DNA of 64,000 bases from Corallium rubrum (lineage: Eukaryota; Cnidaria; Anthozoa; Scleralcyonacea; Coralliidae): the NCBI GenBank assembly GCA_964035015.1, contig OZ036010.1, forward strand, positions 12,372,986-12,436,985, in the 5' to 3' direction. A program made the position numbers and the translations under genes. Shown here piece by piece: positions 10,665 to 21,775 of this stretch; the stretch's first letter is position 1; each line of letters begins with the position of its first letter. Under the pieces are notes generated by a model, which had not been told where the DNA came from, did not search any database, and saw only the letters and a program-made list of their open reading frames with translations.

Positions 10665-11676
10665 TTAAGGGTGTTCGGACGTATTTCGATGCTAGGCAAC
10701 CGGTTGCTAAGGACATTACTTCCAGTCGGAGAAATCTTTTCACAAAAACATATTTTTGTACTTATACACTGCAAAAAGGTATAAAATGATAACAAAAAAA
10801 ACCAAGAGCTAGCCGAGCAAGTTTGTGAGAAAGTGTAAGAATGTCGCTGGCAAAAACACTTGAAGAGTTGAAGAACTTCTGTACACAGACAGCGATAGAT
10901 GGAAAAATAAACGAAGGACGTCGTCACGTCGAGATATTTGGATTGAATGCCGGAATTTAGAAATCGGCAGAGCTGATGAACCATAGATCAAACATTCCGA
11001 AGACAGTGGACATCAACTTTTAACTTCGTGTGTAGAACAAGACGACTTTTCGAGCATTCGTGGCTTGGAACCACGGCTGAACTCGCAATTTGGCTGACAA
11101 GCTCCGATCAGGCAGGAGGTAGGAGGAGGGCTCGCGCCTGAGTCTTTCAGGCTAGGTTGAGTGGCATTGAGTCGCAAAAACATGAGCTCACAAGATTCCT
11201 ATAATTTCCGCGAGTATTTATCGAATCGTTACTTTTCTTTCGTTTAGGGAAAACATGTCTCCCAAAAAATGCGCATCGATTTTATGAATAAACCCAAAAT
11301 GACAAAGATATTCTATTTTTTGTTAAAAATATCCTTTAAAATTTCATTAAAACGGCCATAAAGTCATTAAGATTTGCTCAATTGAGAAACGCATGCGTAC
11401 TTTTTTGCACATAACAATTCTGGTTCTAGTGGAACTTCTTTAGTTAGCAAAACTTTTAAGTTGGCAGAAATTATAGGATTTTTCTTATCTCAATGACGTC
11501 ATAATAACGTCACTGTATGACGTCCTCAAACGAAAGAACTTCATTCATATATACTACGTGCAGAGTATTTAGCATTTCTAGCATGGGGATCAAATTTGTA
11601 AAGCTCTAGAAGCTGTGTGGTCAAATCAAGTTTTCCCTAACAACGGGTCAAAATAAATATGTCTGAACACCCTTAA
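10665..11676. mobile_element. TTAA-flanked non-autonomous transposon, about 1.0 kb
   Basis: Both ends are TTAA followed by inverted GGGTGTTCGGACGTATTT and GGGTGTTCAGACATATTT. TTAA target use is typical of piggyBac-like and Kolobok elements. It sits in the intron of GPCR copy A between GAIN-A and GAIN-B. It contains a small plus-strand frame (10841-10960) but no transposase. Confidence 0.82.
10841..10960 (+). CDS. Small ORF inside TTAA element, unknown
   Basis: The frame reads MSLAKTLEELKNFCTQTAID and ends at TAG after 39 codons. The composition is protein-like (acidic/basic helix) and it starts soon after the left inverted repeat, but nothing shows it is expressed. No family was recognised. 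It may be an exon relic of the parental transposase or chance. Confidence 0.2.
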   Translation: MSLAKTLEELKNFCTQTAIDGKINEGRRHVEIFGLNAGI

Positions 11677-11869
11677 CCAGGACAAAAGCTCAGCAAAATT
11701 AAGACTTTTCTTCATAAATTGTGTTGGCATTATGTGAGTTATTAATATTAATTGTAAGCAAGAAAGCATTCAGAGATTGCATATCTCCGCCAGCGGCTTA
11801 TTGAGACCTCAGTTTAAGTTACACAATACCGGATAGCTTGAAGGTCGTTTATATAAGGCAGAAGAGCAG

Positions 11870-12082
<213 letters not shown>

Positions 12083-12505
12083 ATTAAACAGACAGACAAT
12101 TAAACAGACAGACAAACAATGGTAAAAACATAACCTCCTGGTTTAATATTTTGTAATTGTCACCGTCTGTCTGTTTCTTGATTTATTAGGCACCTTAAAG
12201 ATGAATTGGTTTTCTGCTGACTTTCCAGAACTGTTGGTAATTTGGCATCCAGAGCGTTATTCACCGTGACTAAAAAATCATATATACACAGGAGAGGTAT
12301 GTTTTATTTGTAAGTTTTATAAAATATGAAGGAAAAACAAACTAAAAGTGGGATAGTTTTAAAAGTTCGTTAGCTTTTCCCGCCAGGTGACGCCATTCCA
12401 CGCCATTCTACGTCATTCATGATCTTTATACTCTTTTATACTCTTTGCGGCCTGAGACCTTGATAAAAATGTATAATAATAATAATTATCAAACATGTCA
12501 CCAAC

Positions 12506-12652
12506 CTCATCATCTATGTCTTTAACAGCTACAATTTTTTCCAAGATTGTTGCAACATTTCCAACATCGCCAGGTTGGAGGGTTATGCCAGGACTTGATA
12601 AGTTTCTTATCTGCTGACTTGTTTCATTTACATTGTTACTATTTAAAGTTTT
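12506..12652 (-). CDS. Adhesion GPCR copy A, GAIN subdomain A exon
   Basis: A TTTTTCTTCAG acceptor precedes an in-phase exon encoding KTLNSNNVNETSQQI and then GDVGNVATILEKI, the helical pattern of GAIN subdomain A. The 5' junction is in phase 0 with the donor of the hormone-receptor exon (13451). The 3' boundary is uncertain: GAG followed by GTTGGT is the best guess, but that phase does not match the GAIN-B exon, which starts after two bases of a codon. A small additional exon between 9614 and 12506 is therefore expected and was not found. The coding stretch runs straight into AT-rich and (TTCG)n low-complexity DNA on its 5' side. Confidence 0.75.
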
Positions 12653-12691
12653 CTGAAGAAAAATAACGACAAATAACAACTTGGAATTTAC

Positions 12692-13023
12692 TACATTCAT
12701 TCGTTCATTCATTCGTTCGTTCGTTCGTTCGTTCGTTCGTTCGTTCGTTCGTTCGTTCGTTCGTTCGTTCGTTCGTTCGTTCGTTCGTTCGTTCGTTCGT
12801 TCGTTCGTTCGTTCGTTCATTCATTCATTCATTCATTCATGCATTCATCCCTCCTTCCCTTCCTTCCTTCCTTCCTTCCTTCCTTCCTTCCTTCCTTCCT
12901 TCCTTCCTTCCTTCCTTCCTTCCTTCCTTCCTTCCTTCCTTCCTTCCTCCCTTCCTTCCTTCCCTCCCTCCCTCCCTCCCTCCCTCCCTCCCTCCCTCCC
13001 TCCCTCCTTCCCTCCCTCCCTCG
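12692..13023. repeat. Compound tetranucleotide array (TTCG)n-(TTCA)n-(TTCC)n-(TCCC)n
   Basis: Four related tetranucleotide arrays follow one another (about 12700-12815, 12815-12840, 12852-12950, 12950-13023), starting 40 bases upstream of the GAIN-A exon acceptor. Every long frame across them is an artefact. Confidence 0.98.
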
Positions 13024-13042
13024 GGGTGGCATGTGCTGTTAG

Positions 13043-13365
13043 CGTGCTGCCTCGCAGTACTTGGATGGGTGACCGCTTGGGAATGACCCCGTTGTCGAGT
13101 TTAGAATTCACGTGAGTAGAGCCGTTGTAGTTGATCTCTTCTGCATGTGCTTCGAGGGTTTTTCACTGAGTTCTCCGGTTTTCCTCCTTCCATAAAATCA
13201 ACACCTACATCATATAGCTGTGATCCGTGCATGGTCTGAACTGTGTCGTACGGCGGCTGCCTGGAGCGCCTTTGATATGCCTCGACACGGCCACGTTGAT
13301 CTGCGTCTTTCGCAATTCAGCCACTGGCTGCAAGTAAGGACGATTAGTCCTCACTCTTTGTTCCT
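13043..13365 (+). mobile_element. 5S-rRNA-derived SINE (SINE3-like)
   Basis: GCAGTACTTGGATGGGTGAC followed by CGCTTGGGAAT is the internal promoter region and 3' part of 5S rRNA. After it comes a body with TTCTCCGGTTTTCCTCC and a tail AGTAAGGACGATTAGTCC. The 5' part is missing or replaced by the adjoining (TCCC)n array. It lies in the first intron of GPCR copy A. Confidence 0.8.
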
Positions 13366-13450
13366 CCCTTCCTCCCTCCCTCCATCTATCCATCATTAGC
13401 CAATCATATCCTATCAATTCCCCCTATATTATTTATAAATAAAAATGTAC

Positions 13451-14365
13451 CTGTGATAGTGCATATATATCTTTGCTCCTTTCACTACGATATGGACAAT
13501 CTTCGGCATCAACAACCCCCCACGATACTTCATCGACTATTAATCCTTCACCACTTTGAACTCTTTTATACAGGCACCAACGGGTTGCATTGTTTTTCGA
13601 GTCGTAAGGACAAGCAATAATTGCACGATGTCCGACCACAGTTTTTGGCCAAGAAAAAACGCCATAAAGTTCGTCTGAGCCTCCTTTTTCACTTGGACAG
13701 TAGACTGCACGACAAAGAGAAGGAATTGGATTTCTACTCGGTGCAGTTGGAACTGGAGTAGTACTCGGTGTAGTTAGATTGCTACTTGCTGTAGTTGGAA
13801 TTGTATTACTACTTGGTGTAGTTAGATTGCTACTCGCTGTAGGTGGAATTGGAATACTACTTGGTGTAGTTAGATTGCTACTCGCCGTAGGTGGAATTGG
13901 ATTACTACTCGGTGTAGTTACATTGCTACTCGCTGTAGGTGGAATTGGAATACTACGCGGTGTAGTTAGATTGCTACTCGCTGTAGGTGGAATTGGAATA
14001 CTACTTGGTTTGGTTAGATTGCTACTCGCTGTAGGTGGAATTGGATTACTACTCGGTGTAGTTACATTGCTACTCGCTGTAGTTGTAATTGGAATACTAC
14101 GCGGTGTAGTTAGATTGCTACTCGGTGCAGTTGGAATTGGATTACTACGCGATATAGTTAGATTGCTACTCGCTGCAGTTGGAACTGGATTACTACTCGG
14201 TGTAGTTACATTGCTACTCGCTGGTGTAGGTCGATTGCTACTTGGTGTAGTTGAATTGGTCGCTGAATTGGTTGTGGAAATCATGATGCCAAAACATAGA
14301 ACAACATACACCAACGACAATCTCACAGCTTTACTTTCAGTTTTAAGAACACTCTTCTTTGCCAT
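13451..14365 (-). CDS. Adhesion GPCR copy A, first coding exon: signal peptide, Ser/Thr/Pro repeat stalk, hormone-receptor-like domain
   Basis: The Met of MAKKSVLK was chosen as start because it is followed by a basic n-region and the hydrophobic stretch LSLVYVVLCFGIMIS, a good signal peptide; an in-frame upstream Met at 14383 would lengthen it by six residues. Next come about ten copies of a 15-residue unit of the type ASSNLTTPSSNPIPT, each carrying an N-x-T sequon, so the stalk should be heavily glycosylated and mucin-like. The last 80 residues have the spacing of an HRM/hormone-receptor domain: Cys-x5-Cys, GVFSWP, IIACP, RWCLY, EVSWG, EDCPY. The donor after YALSQ is GTACAT. The 45-bp repeat DNA is likely to vary in copy number. 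Membership of a named aGPCR subfamily is not assigned. Confidence 0.88.
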
Positions 14366-14383
14366 GGCTATATAGGAAGACAC

Positions 14384-16500
14384 TCCGTAATTATTGATAT
14401 GATTATGAACTTATATACTCAACGCCCGTACCGTCGTCAGAACGCGTCAATACAAGAGAATAATATATCTAATTCGGCTTTATCTTAAGTGGTTAATTGA
14501 TAAGAATTCCCGTAGGATATCAATCTAAAGAGTAAGGAGAAAGAAAACAACTTATAGCTATTCGTCTTTATGGATAAATATCTTGTGTTAGTATCAACCA
14601 ACTAGTGGTCTATTACAAATTAATCCGGCTTTCTGATTGGCTGAGCTACTAGTGGTCTATTGGTGATAGACCATAGTAGCGTTATCCAATGATAAACCTT
14701 CTTATACCCGGAATACTCCTATTCTGACCAATCAGAAGCCATGGCATATTCACGCTGCGAGCAAAACCTGGAAACTAGGCCAAACATGGCATCCGCTAAA
14801 ATTTATATACGAGTGATGAAATCATGAAAACATTGGTCCGAAAGTAATGGAAAATTGTTCAGTTTGACATTTTCGAATAAGAAAATGAATTCGCATATGT
14901 CTATGGAGTATATCAACACCAAATTTAAAGCAAAGTAATTACAATCTCGTTTTTTTGTGAGCGATTGTTTATCATGTGCCATCGAACTACTCTACATTTT
15001 GAATGGGGAGACTACTGCAAACTACAAGGTAAAACTATCTGAAAATTTGGAACAATGTTTGATAAGACTTATTAACGTTAAAGAAAATTTGTTTGTGGTT
15101 GATACTAAAACAATTAGACAACTCGCCCTCGTTTTCTACGAGCAGATAGTCAACTTGGCTTCGCCTCGTTGACTGTTAGCTCACAGAAAACTCGGTCTCG
15201 TTGTCTAATTGTTAATTATAACATAGATGTAATATAACGATGTTTTGGATTGGCTACCGTGCGTGCTCCATAACTCGGTAGAGCAAGGCAAGTTCAAATG
15301 TAATGAGAAACTCATTTTTAATCAGCGAAATAGATATTGTTTTCCGTTGTTTTGTGTCCGATTCTCTGTTCTAAAAGAAATGTTTCATGCTTTGGCAAGC
15401 TCCATTCTCGGCTGTCGCCTCGACCAGCTCCTTACGCTTTTTTCGTGCTCTCCCAACTTCCCGCGTGCATCCATAACTCGCTGATGTCTTTAAGTATTCC
15501 CTTTCCCCTCGCACTATTCCTGCTGGAATAACCTTCCAGAGCAAATACTTAATAACAAGTGCTCCGAAAGCTTCAGCAGGCAAGTCGTTTCTTTTCTGAA
15601 TTAGCTTTAAGTTAATTAATTAATTAATACTTTTATTTTATTTTATTTTATGAGGCAGTAACGTCTAGTAACGTCTAATAATAAATAAATTTAATTGTTA
15701 GTTGTATTTAGTTAAATTAGGATTTTATTACTGTAATTTACTTATTAATTTTACATCGGTTGTATGCGATTAGCTTTACCGATTAAAGATACAGATACAA
15801 ACTATGAACCATTTCTTAATTGAAACCATTTTCTTGTAAATAGATTGCAACGAACTAAGATTGTGTTCTGTTGTTCTCTTTGATAACAGGTACCAAAAGA
15901 ACTAATTTAAATGTCCGGAAACGTCAGATTCTAAAAGCCAGTTTACACTTGCGATTTTTGATGCGATAAATATCGCCAACTTCTAATTTAGATCATTCTG
16001 TCTGATGTATGTTAAGTAGAAAAACAATCCGCGGATTGTGCCGTGATTTCATCTTCATCGCTTTTCTGCTCGTTCGTAATTCCTTAATATACATCTAAAC
16101 CAGGAGTTGGCGACATTTATCCCATGACACCCAAAATTCATTGTTCCAAGAGACGCGTTAAATCCTTTATCCAACTTTCTAAAATTCATTAATATTTCAT
16201 GAGCAAATTATCCAATATTATTATATGGCAAGCGTCACTTCCGGTGAAATAGCGCGCTGTGATTGGCTTAGAAACATTTTTAGGGTACATTACTTTCCCG
16301 TAATGGACCAGCGGTCCATTACGGGAAAAAAACAAACAAGTTTCTTATCAGCCATGTTGTTTGCAACTAAACAACGAAAGAAAACCGCAAGAATTTTGTG
16401 AATTCAACAACCTGAGGACTAAATTATGTATGATTGGGACGAGAGCAATCTGGAAGCGAGTTTAGGAGTCCGAAAGCGACGACAACAAAAGCAACAACAC
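14384..16500. other. Region upstream of GPCR copy A, no gene recognised
   Basis: This should contain the promoter and 5' UTR of copy A, but no decisive signal was found. It holds ACTAGTGGTCTATT inverted repeats (14600-14700), a hairpin at 15109-15216 (ACAATTAGACAAC and GTTGTCTAATTGT), TTAATTAATTAA and TTTTA simple repeats near 15613-15650, and a MITE at 15937-16130. A 71-codon plus-strand frame at 14957-15172 runs into the hairpin and is probably not a gene. Confidence 0.6.
15937..16130. mobile_element. Palindromic MITE with GGCGATATTTATC-type arms
   Basis: GATAAATATCGCCAACTTC on the left and GAGTTGGCGACATTTATC on the right are inverted, around a centre with TCTAATTTAGAT and ATGTATGTTAAG. 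The left end AGCCAGTTTACACTTG is typical of this class. Confidence 0.6.
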
Positions 16501-16619
16501 TGAAAACGATGAGTTTATGTCACACGCTCGAGGTCACACTAAACTGACTAAAGTACGCATCATGACAAGGTATAAATGTAAGGTTTGTTGTTTCAAAATG
16601 CCATATAATAAACTTTTTA

Positions 16620-17200
16620 TTAACCTCGCTTGCTCTGTCTTTACAGAGAAATATCAGACCTCGGTCTTTGTGTACAAACCTCGCCCTACGGGCTCGGTCT
16701 GTACCAAAAAGACCTCGGTCCGATATTTCTCTGTAAAGACCTCGCGTTCGGTTAATAAGAAGTTAATAAAGACGCATCTGGTCACGAGGTTGCGTTTGGG
16801 TATGAAATATATCATACACGAGGAGGAGTGTTTCATCAGGATTTCCAAACACTGAGACGTTTGTTGAAAACCGAGGCGAAATATAGCATCTCAAACAAAT
16901 CAGTATTTTAAGAGAAAATCAGGGTAAAAGTTTGCTTAATTTATGTAATTTCTTCCTCCGATATCCAAACAACCGACACAGTACTGATTTTCTTTGTGTT
17001 TTCCTCATGAATTATTAATGAGTTTGAGATGTAATATATCAACAACGAGTTTGAGTGTTTCATCAGGGGATCCAAACACGAGAAAACATGATGAAAGCAC
17101 GAGGCCGAAGGCCGAGTGGTTTTATTGTTTTCGAGTGTTTGGATTCCCCTGATGAAACACGATAAACGAGTTGTTGATATGGCATCTCAATCGAGCGATT
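16620..17200. repeat. Cluster of hairpin repeats with CTCG/CGAG arms
   Basis: One hairpin (16638-16738) pairs TTTACAGAGAAATATC with its inverse around CCTCGCCCTACGGGCTCGG. A second (17050-17195) pairs GTGTTTCATCAGGGGATCCA with its inverse around GAGGCCGAAGGCCGAG. Between them lies a copy of the repeat also found at 60855-61130. The ORF 16517-16855 is not convincing. Confidence 0.75.
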
Positions 17201-17499
17201 TCAATTACAAAATACAATTAAAATAAACCCTCAAGAGATTTTATTCTTGAGTGTGTGTAAAATTTATTCATACAGCAACTTGTTTATTTTGCATAGATAA
17301 TTAAGATCTTAAGAATTAGATGAACACCGGTTTTCATCTAATATCTTGAGCTTTACTGGAGTATCCAACTTCAATCAGGTGATTGAATGAACTATTGTAA
17401 TTGGCTGATTATCTCATGAATTATTAATGAGTTTGAGATAACTAGGTGAAACACCCTGACTCAAAACACTACAATACATTTCATCGGTATAGATAATTA

Positions 17500-17722
17500 G
17501 GATATTTGAGGAAGATCACTAGTGATCTTCCTCAAATATTCTAATTAACTATGCAAACTACTCGTGTTCATTTGAGAAGCTATTTAAACAACTCGAGCTC
17601 GTGTCTCATGCACCAGGATACCCAAACATTCGAAAACAATTAACAAAAACACTCGGCCTTCGACCTCGTGTTTTCATACATTGTTTTCTCGTGTTTGCAT
17701 GATATCCAGGTGAAACACTCGA
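17500..17722. repeat. Palindromes flanking the Harbinger remnant
   Basis: GATATTTGAGGAAGATCACT and its perfect inverse form a 40-base palindrome at 17500-17540. A second imperfect hairpin follows, centred on CGGCCTTCGACCTCG (17660). No terminal repeats of the Harbinger element could be fixed here. Confidence 0.6.
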
Positions 17723-17919
17723 TCTCGTTGGAAGGTTACGAAACGACAACGGGAACGTCGACGCGACGTCTCAACCGAGCAAGGAGAATGGGGCGAGGTT
17801 GCGTCAACGTTGTCTATAAAGTTTGATTACGAATTTGTTAAAAGAAAAGGCGGGAACGTGTACATTGAGAAATCAAGAAAACCATAAATACGGCAAATTT
17901 AGGACAACTTAGAAATGGG

Positions 17920-18866
17920 ATGTTATTGGCGTATGGAAATATTAATGTAATCAACACTGAAGAGTTTCTTCTCTTGTTTGAGGCTTTCCAATCAAGACGC
18001 GTAGAAATACCATATAGTTATTGGAATTACGAACGATTCAATCTCGATCGCCTTACAACAGATGAATGTAAAGCAGAGTTTCGCTTCCATAAGACAGACT
18101 TACTGAAACTTTTAGAAGTTTTACGTTTACCGGATCCAATTGTTTGTTATAACGGTCTGAATGTTTCTGCAGTGGAAGACTTGTGCGTCTTGTTGAAATA
18201 TTTTGCATATCCATGTCGGCATTTGGACATGTTTCCTGATTTGGCCGACATCCGTCTCGGATATGCATTATCAAAAATCAAGTACTCGACATAGTCTATG
18301 CCTCATAACATCACCTAACTACGCTAAATCAAGCGTAGAAACCCCAGCTAATTTGAAAATATTTGCAGATTCTATATTCATACAAAAGGTGGAGCTTTAC
18401 AAAACTGCTGGGGTTTAATTAACGGAACAGTCCAAGGTGTTTATCGTCCCGGGGTCCATCATTGAACGTTGAACAATGGCCACAAAAAATACATTCACTT
18501 AAATTTCAAGCTATTGCTTCACCAAATGGCCTTGTTGCTAATCTTTCTGGGCCAGTATAGAAGGAAGAAGGCACGATAGCGGGATACTATCTGACTCTGG
18601 CCTTCTTGAGAAACTTCAACAGCACTCATTTGCACCTGATGGTACCTTGCTGTGTTTATGGTGATCCGGCGTATAATCCCTTACGTCCTCATTTACAAGC
18701 CCCGTTTAAAAGAGCAGTGTTGACTCCCCAACAAGAAGCTTGGAACAAATCAATGAGCAAAGTTCGAGTTTCAGTCGAGTGGCTTTTTGGGGATATTACA
18801 AATTATTTTAAATTTCTTGACTTTAAGAGAAACTTAAAAGTTGGCCTTAGCTCTGTAGGTAAATAA
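17920..18866 (+). pseudogene. PIF/Harbinger-type transposase pseudogene
   Basis: Broken pieces line up with a DDE_Tnp_4 transposase. The N-terminal part reads CKAEFRFHKTDLLKLLEVL, then YFAYPCRHLDMFPDLAD. A middle part is visible in two other frames (WGFINGTVQGVYRP; SLKFQAIASPNGLVANLSG, then EGRRHDSGILSDSGLLEKL). The C-terminal part reads CVYGDPAYNPLRPHL and SKVRVSVEWLFGDI. At least two frameshifts and one stop (after SGPV) separate them. The usual Asp of the GxxDGT motif is Asn here (INGT), so the first catalytic residue is lost; the second Asp (GDPAY) and Glu (VEW) remain. It converges on a Myb-like gene on the other strand, the normal two-gene layout of these elements. Confidence 0.88.
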
Positions 18867-19199
18867 TAATGTATGTTGTTTGTGCTTTACTTAGAAATGC
18901 ACATTCTTGTATATATGGATCGAATACGTCTGAGTATTTCAATTTACCACCACCAGATCTGGAAGAGTATTTTGTTTGAAAGATTTTATTTGAAAGAATA
19001 TAAACAACAACATATAGGATGACAACAGTTTCTATATAACAGTTTATGAATTTTTAAACATCTATGCATGAACACTTTAGCTTTGTCTGACAATGACAAA
19101 AAGTTAAACAGTTTGACTATTAAATTTGTGCTCATTGTACATTAAACATATTATTGACTTTAGTAAATTGCCAATGGCTAGTTTATTTCTTAATAGTTT

Positions 19200-19835
19200 T
19201 TTCAAGTAAATTCCATCAAAATAGCATTTTGTCGTTCTTGCTGGACAATTTGCTGTTCATTGTTCGAATCTGTTCCATTTGGCGATTTTGGCTTTCAAGC
19301 AGATGTTGAAACGCTGACTGCTGTTGTTCGAACGTTCTATCTTGTTGTTTTTCTCGATTCTCGCTCTCGTTTTTTTTTTTCAATTCTAGCTTGATTTCTC
19401 GCAATTTTTCATCTCTAATTCCCTTTCCTTTTAAATATTCAAGAACCTCGGATCTGTGCTGCGTTTCTTCTTTTTTGGTGTAGTGTTTTCGTTTCGCTGC
19501 ATTGTTTCCCCATACGTCTCCAACGATCGTTTTCGCATCTCTTCGGCCTTACCACTGTCTTCTTCGACATTTTTCTTCTTTTCGTTATTTGCTCTCTTGT
19601 GCCCAGCGTCCGCTTCACTAAATCGTTCAAGTATATCTCCCATAGCAATGTCGAGCTCCGTTTCATTAGGACTTATCCCACTTGCTTTTTCTTCTGCGGC
19701 GATTTTTTTTGTATTTTTTGATAAGAAGAGAAAACCTTTGGGTTACCCTAAACTTTGGACGTTCGAGCAGGCACAGAGACTCCGCCACCTTTGTCCATAT
19801 TTGTCCACGCTCCAACGAATTGTGTCCGAATTTCC
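19200..19835 (-). pseudogene. PIF/Harbinger accessory Myb/SANT-like protein, frameshifted
   Basis: Read on minus, RGQIWTKVAESLCL (SANT-like) is followed in shifted frames by ASGISPNETELDIAMGDI, LERFSEADAGHK and KKKKR, then SEVLEYLKGKGI and a Glu/Lys/Gln-rich coiled coil EQQQSAFQHLLESQNRQM. This order (Myb-like domain, acidic linker, basic patch, coiled coil) is that of the second protein of Harbinger transposons, which escorts the transposase and binds the terminal repeats. It lies tail to tail with the transposase remnant at 17920-18866. At least two frame changes make it a pseudogene. Confidence 0.75.
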
Positions 19836-19844
19836 ATGTAGGGG

Positions 19845-20809
19845 CGTTGGAAGCGGGAGGGGGGGGGGGGGGGGGCTCCCCACTTTTTTTGGTGGTGAGC
19901 CAGAATATTTTTCCCCCTCCCTCCCCCCAAACTTTTTAACAAGGCCAGTAATAAAGTTATGATTAACAAAATCACTAACCCTAGCTAACTCACGACTTTG
20001 AATAAAGATATAAAGATATAATAAAGAAATTTCAGATGTTCAATGTCCAGAAAAGTGTAGCCTGCGAGCGAGCCGGCTCTTGGGAGCGGGAGGTGAAATA
20101 GAGCCTGCACGCATAGCTATCAAATTTGAATGCCGCCCCTTCTAACGGGTTGTCAAAAGTGACCAATCACAAACCAGACACGCAATGTAAACAAAGAAAA
20201 CGGTTTTACTTCCTCGCCAGACGAATACGCTAATGAAATCTTATCTGGAACAGTGGTTCGCACATTTTGGACAGTATAACAAGTTTCATAAAACGCAGAA
20301 TCTTGAACTCTACATCAAATGAAAGCTCATTCAACATATAACAGCATACGTGCACAATATATTTCAACGATGTGTAGTTCTGAAATTACTAAGTCATCTT
20401 GTAATTCCACAAATGACAAGATAATGATATGCCGCCGTATAGCCGCCGTGCCACTTCGGTACGCCCTGTCTGACTTTTTCCTATCTCTATTTTCACATAT
20501 CGAGCGGAAGAACTGAAAGAAGGAGCCGGAGTCTTTCAGACTTCAACTTTGCCTGGCCGTAGGAACTTCAGTCATATAAATAATAATTAAGTTGGAATAC
20601 AAAAAATATTCTGTGGTACCCGCAAGCTTTATAACAACAAATCAGTTTATAGGCATGCAAGATTTAATAATGCTATCGGTTTGCTACAAAAAGCTGTGTG
20701 TATTGCAGGCGAATATGGTGTTTCGAACCTGATCGTTAGTTTTATAGAAATAATATTTTCTCAATCGTAGGAAGTTGTCCTTTGATACCAAATTCTCAAT
20801 TAATTGACT
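19845..20809. other. Intergenic region between Harbinger remnant and giant transposon
   Basis: It contains a G-run (19856-19878), C-rich stretches, and an AGCCTGCGAGC/GAGCCTGCACGC repeat (20058-20125) that recurs near 32400-32465. No gene was seen; the plus-strand frame at 20319-20516 has no recognisable features. Confidence 0.6.
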
Positions 20810-20884
20810 TATCCATGGGTAGTATCGTCGTATACGGATGAACGAACTACGTCACTATCGTAAAGCAGTCGGACATACTACATA

Positions 20885-21480
20885 CACTACTGGAAGTAAA
20901 TAAATAAATAAATAAAAACATATCTTTCTCAAATACACTGTGACATTTGACACTACCGGAAGTAAATAAATAAATAAAAAACATATATTTCTTCTCAAAT
21001 TCACTGTGACACTGTGACACTACCGGAAGTAAATAAATAAATAAAAAACATATATTTCTTCTCAAATTCACTGTGACACTGTGACACTACCGGAAGTAAA
21101 CAAATAAATAAAATACATATATTTCTTCTCAAATCCACTGTGACACTGTGACACTACCGGAAGTAAATAAATAAATAAAAAACATATATTTCTTCTCAAA
21201 TCCACTGTGACACTGTGACACTACCGGAAGTAAATAAATAAATAAAAAACATATATTTCTTCTCAAATTCACTGTGACACTGTGACACTACCGGAAGTAA
21301 ATAAATAAATAAAAAACATATATTTCTTCTCAAATCCACTGTGACACTACCGGAAGTAAATAAATAAATAAAAAACATATATTTCTTCTCAAATTCACTG
21401 TGACACTGTGACACTACCGGAAGTAAATAAATAAATAAAATACATATATTTATTCTCAAATTCACTGTGACACTACCAGA
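20885..21480 (-). repeat. Left terminal minisatellite array of the 11.3-kb transposon
   Basis: About ten tandem units of 60-67 bases, read on the minus strand as TTACTTCCGGTAGTGTCACA, then a second TGTCACAG copy in the longer units, then an AGAAGAAATATATG and a TTTATTTATTTA stretch. Units differ mainly by having one or two TGTCACAG octamers. The same array occurs inverted at 31436-32035. Open frames across it are by-products of the repeat. Confidence 0.95.
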
Positions 21481-21544
21481 ATAAACCAAAAACAAAGCAT
21501 ACATCAGAATTAAATATCATTGGAACTTGTGTATACTTAATACA

Positions 21545-21775
21545 ATGACAGAAGACAAACAGAAATCATGTACTGTAATGTTTGAAGCCACAACATTTGA
21601 TAGGAATAAAATGACGTCATGTCAGTTTGACAGATGGAAACAACTGCTGAAAGTCGTTCACGCATTGCATTGTGGAGTAACTCGCTTAATTACAATATTT
21701 TGCGCGGGATATATTTGCGGGAATAAACTCTTTGAAAATTTGAAGAACATAGCTGTGAGATTTTCCTGCAGAAAG
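21545..21775 (+). CDS. Candidate 5' exon of the transposon ATPase gene (or separate small protein)
   Basis: The first open frame inside the left terminal array starts at MTEDKQKSC, contains FDRWKQLLKVVHALHCG and ends SCRK before a GTACGT donor-like site. It is in the same direction as the ATPase exon and begins 65 bases inside the inverted repeat, where a promoter and first exon would be expected. Its phase (0) does not directly fit the acceptor at 23448, so either another exon lies between or it is a separate gene. No family was recognised. Confidence 0.45.

Noticed and set aside
10801..11000. Minus-strand frames in the TTAA element
   Set aside because: They are Phe/Cys/Leu-rich shadows without motifs; only a weak plus-strand frame is noted.
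13043..13090. A functional 5S rRNA gene
   Set aside because: Only the 3' part of 5S is present and it continues into a SINE body.
12681..13115. Frames reading SFVR, FLPS and KEGR repeats
   Set aside because: Products of the compound tetranucleotide array; only the small GAIN-A exon next to it (12506-12652) is kept.
13779..14375. 198-codon plus-strand frame of Leu/Val/Gly repeats
   Set aside because: It is the antisense of the Ser/Thr/Pro repeat in GPCR copy A exon 1, whose strand is fixed by signal peptide, cysteine domain and splice sites.
20885..21480. Regularly spaced repeats that could be mistaken for a CRISPR array
   Set aside because: Units are contiguous without unique spacers, the same array occurs inverted at 31436-32035, and the genome is eukaryotic.
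21196..21504. Frames reading MFFIYLFTSGSVTV in both terminal arrays
   Set aside because: Translation of the 67-bp unit; present in both ends and in several frames.
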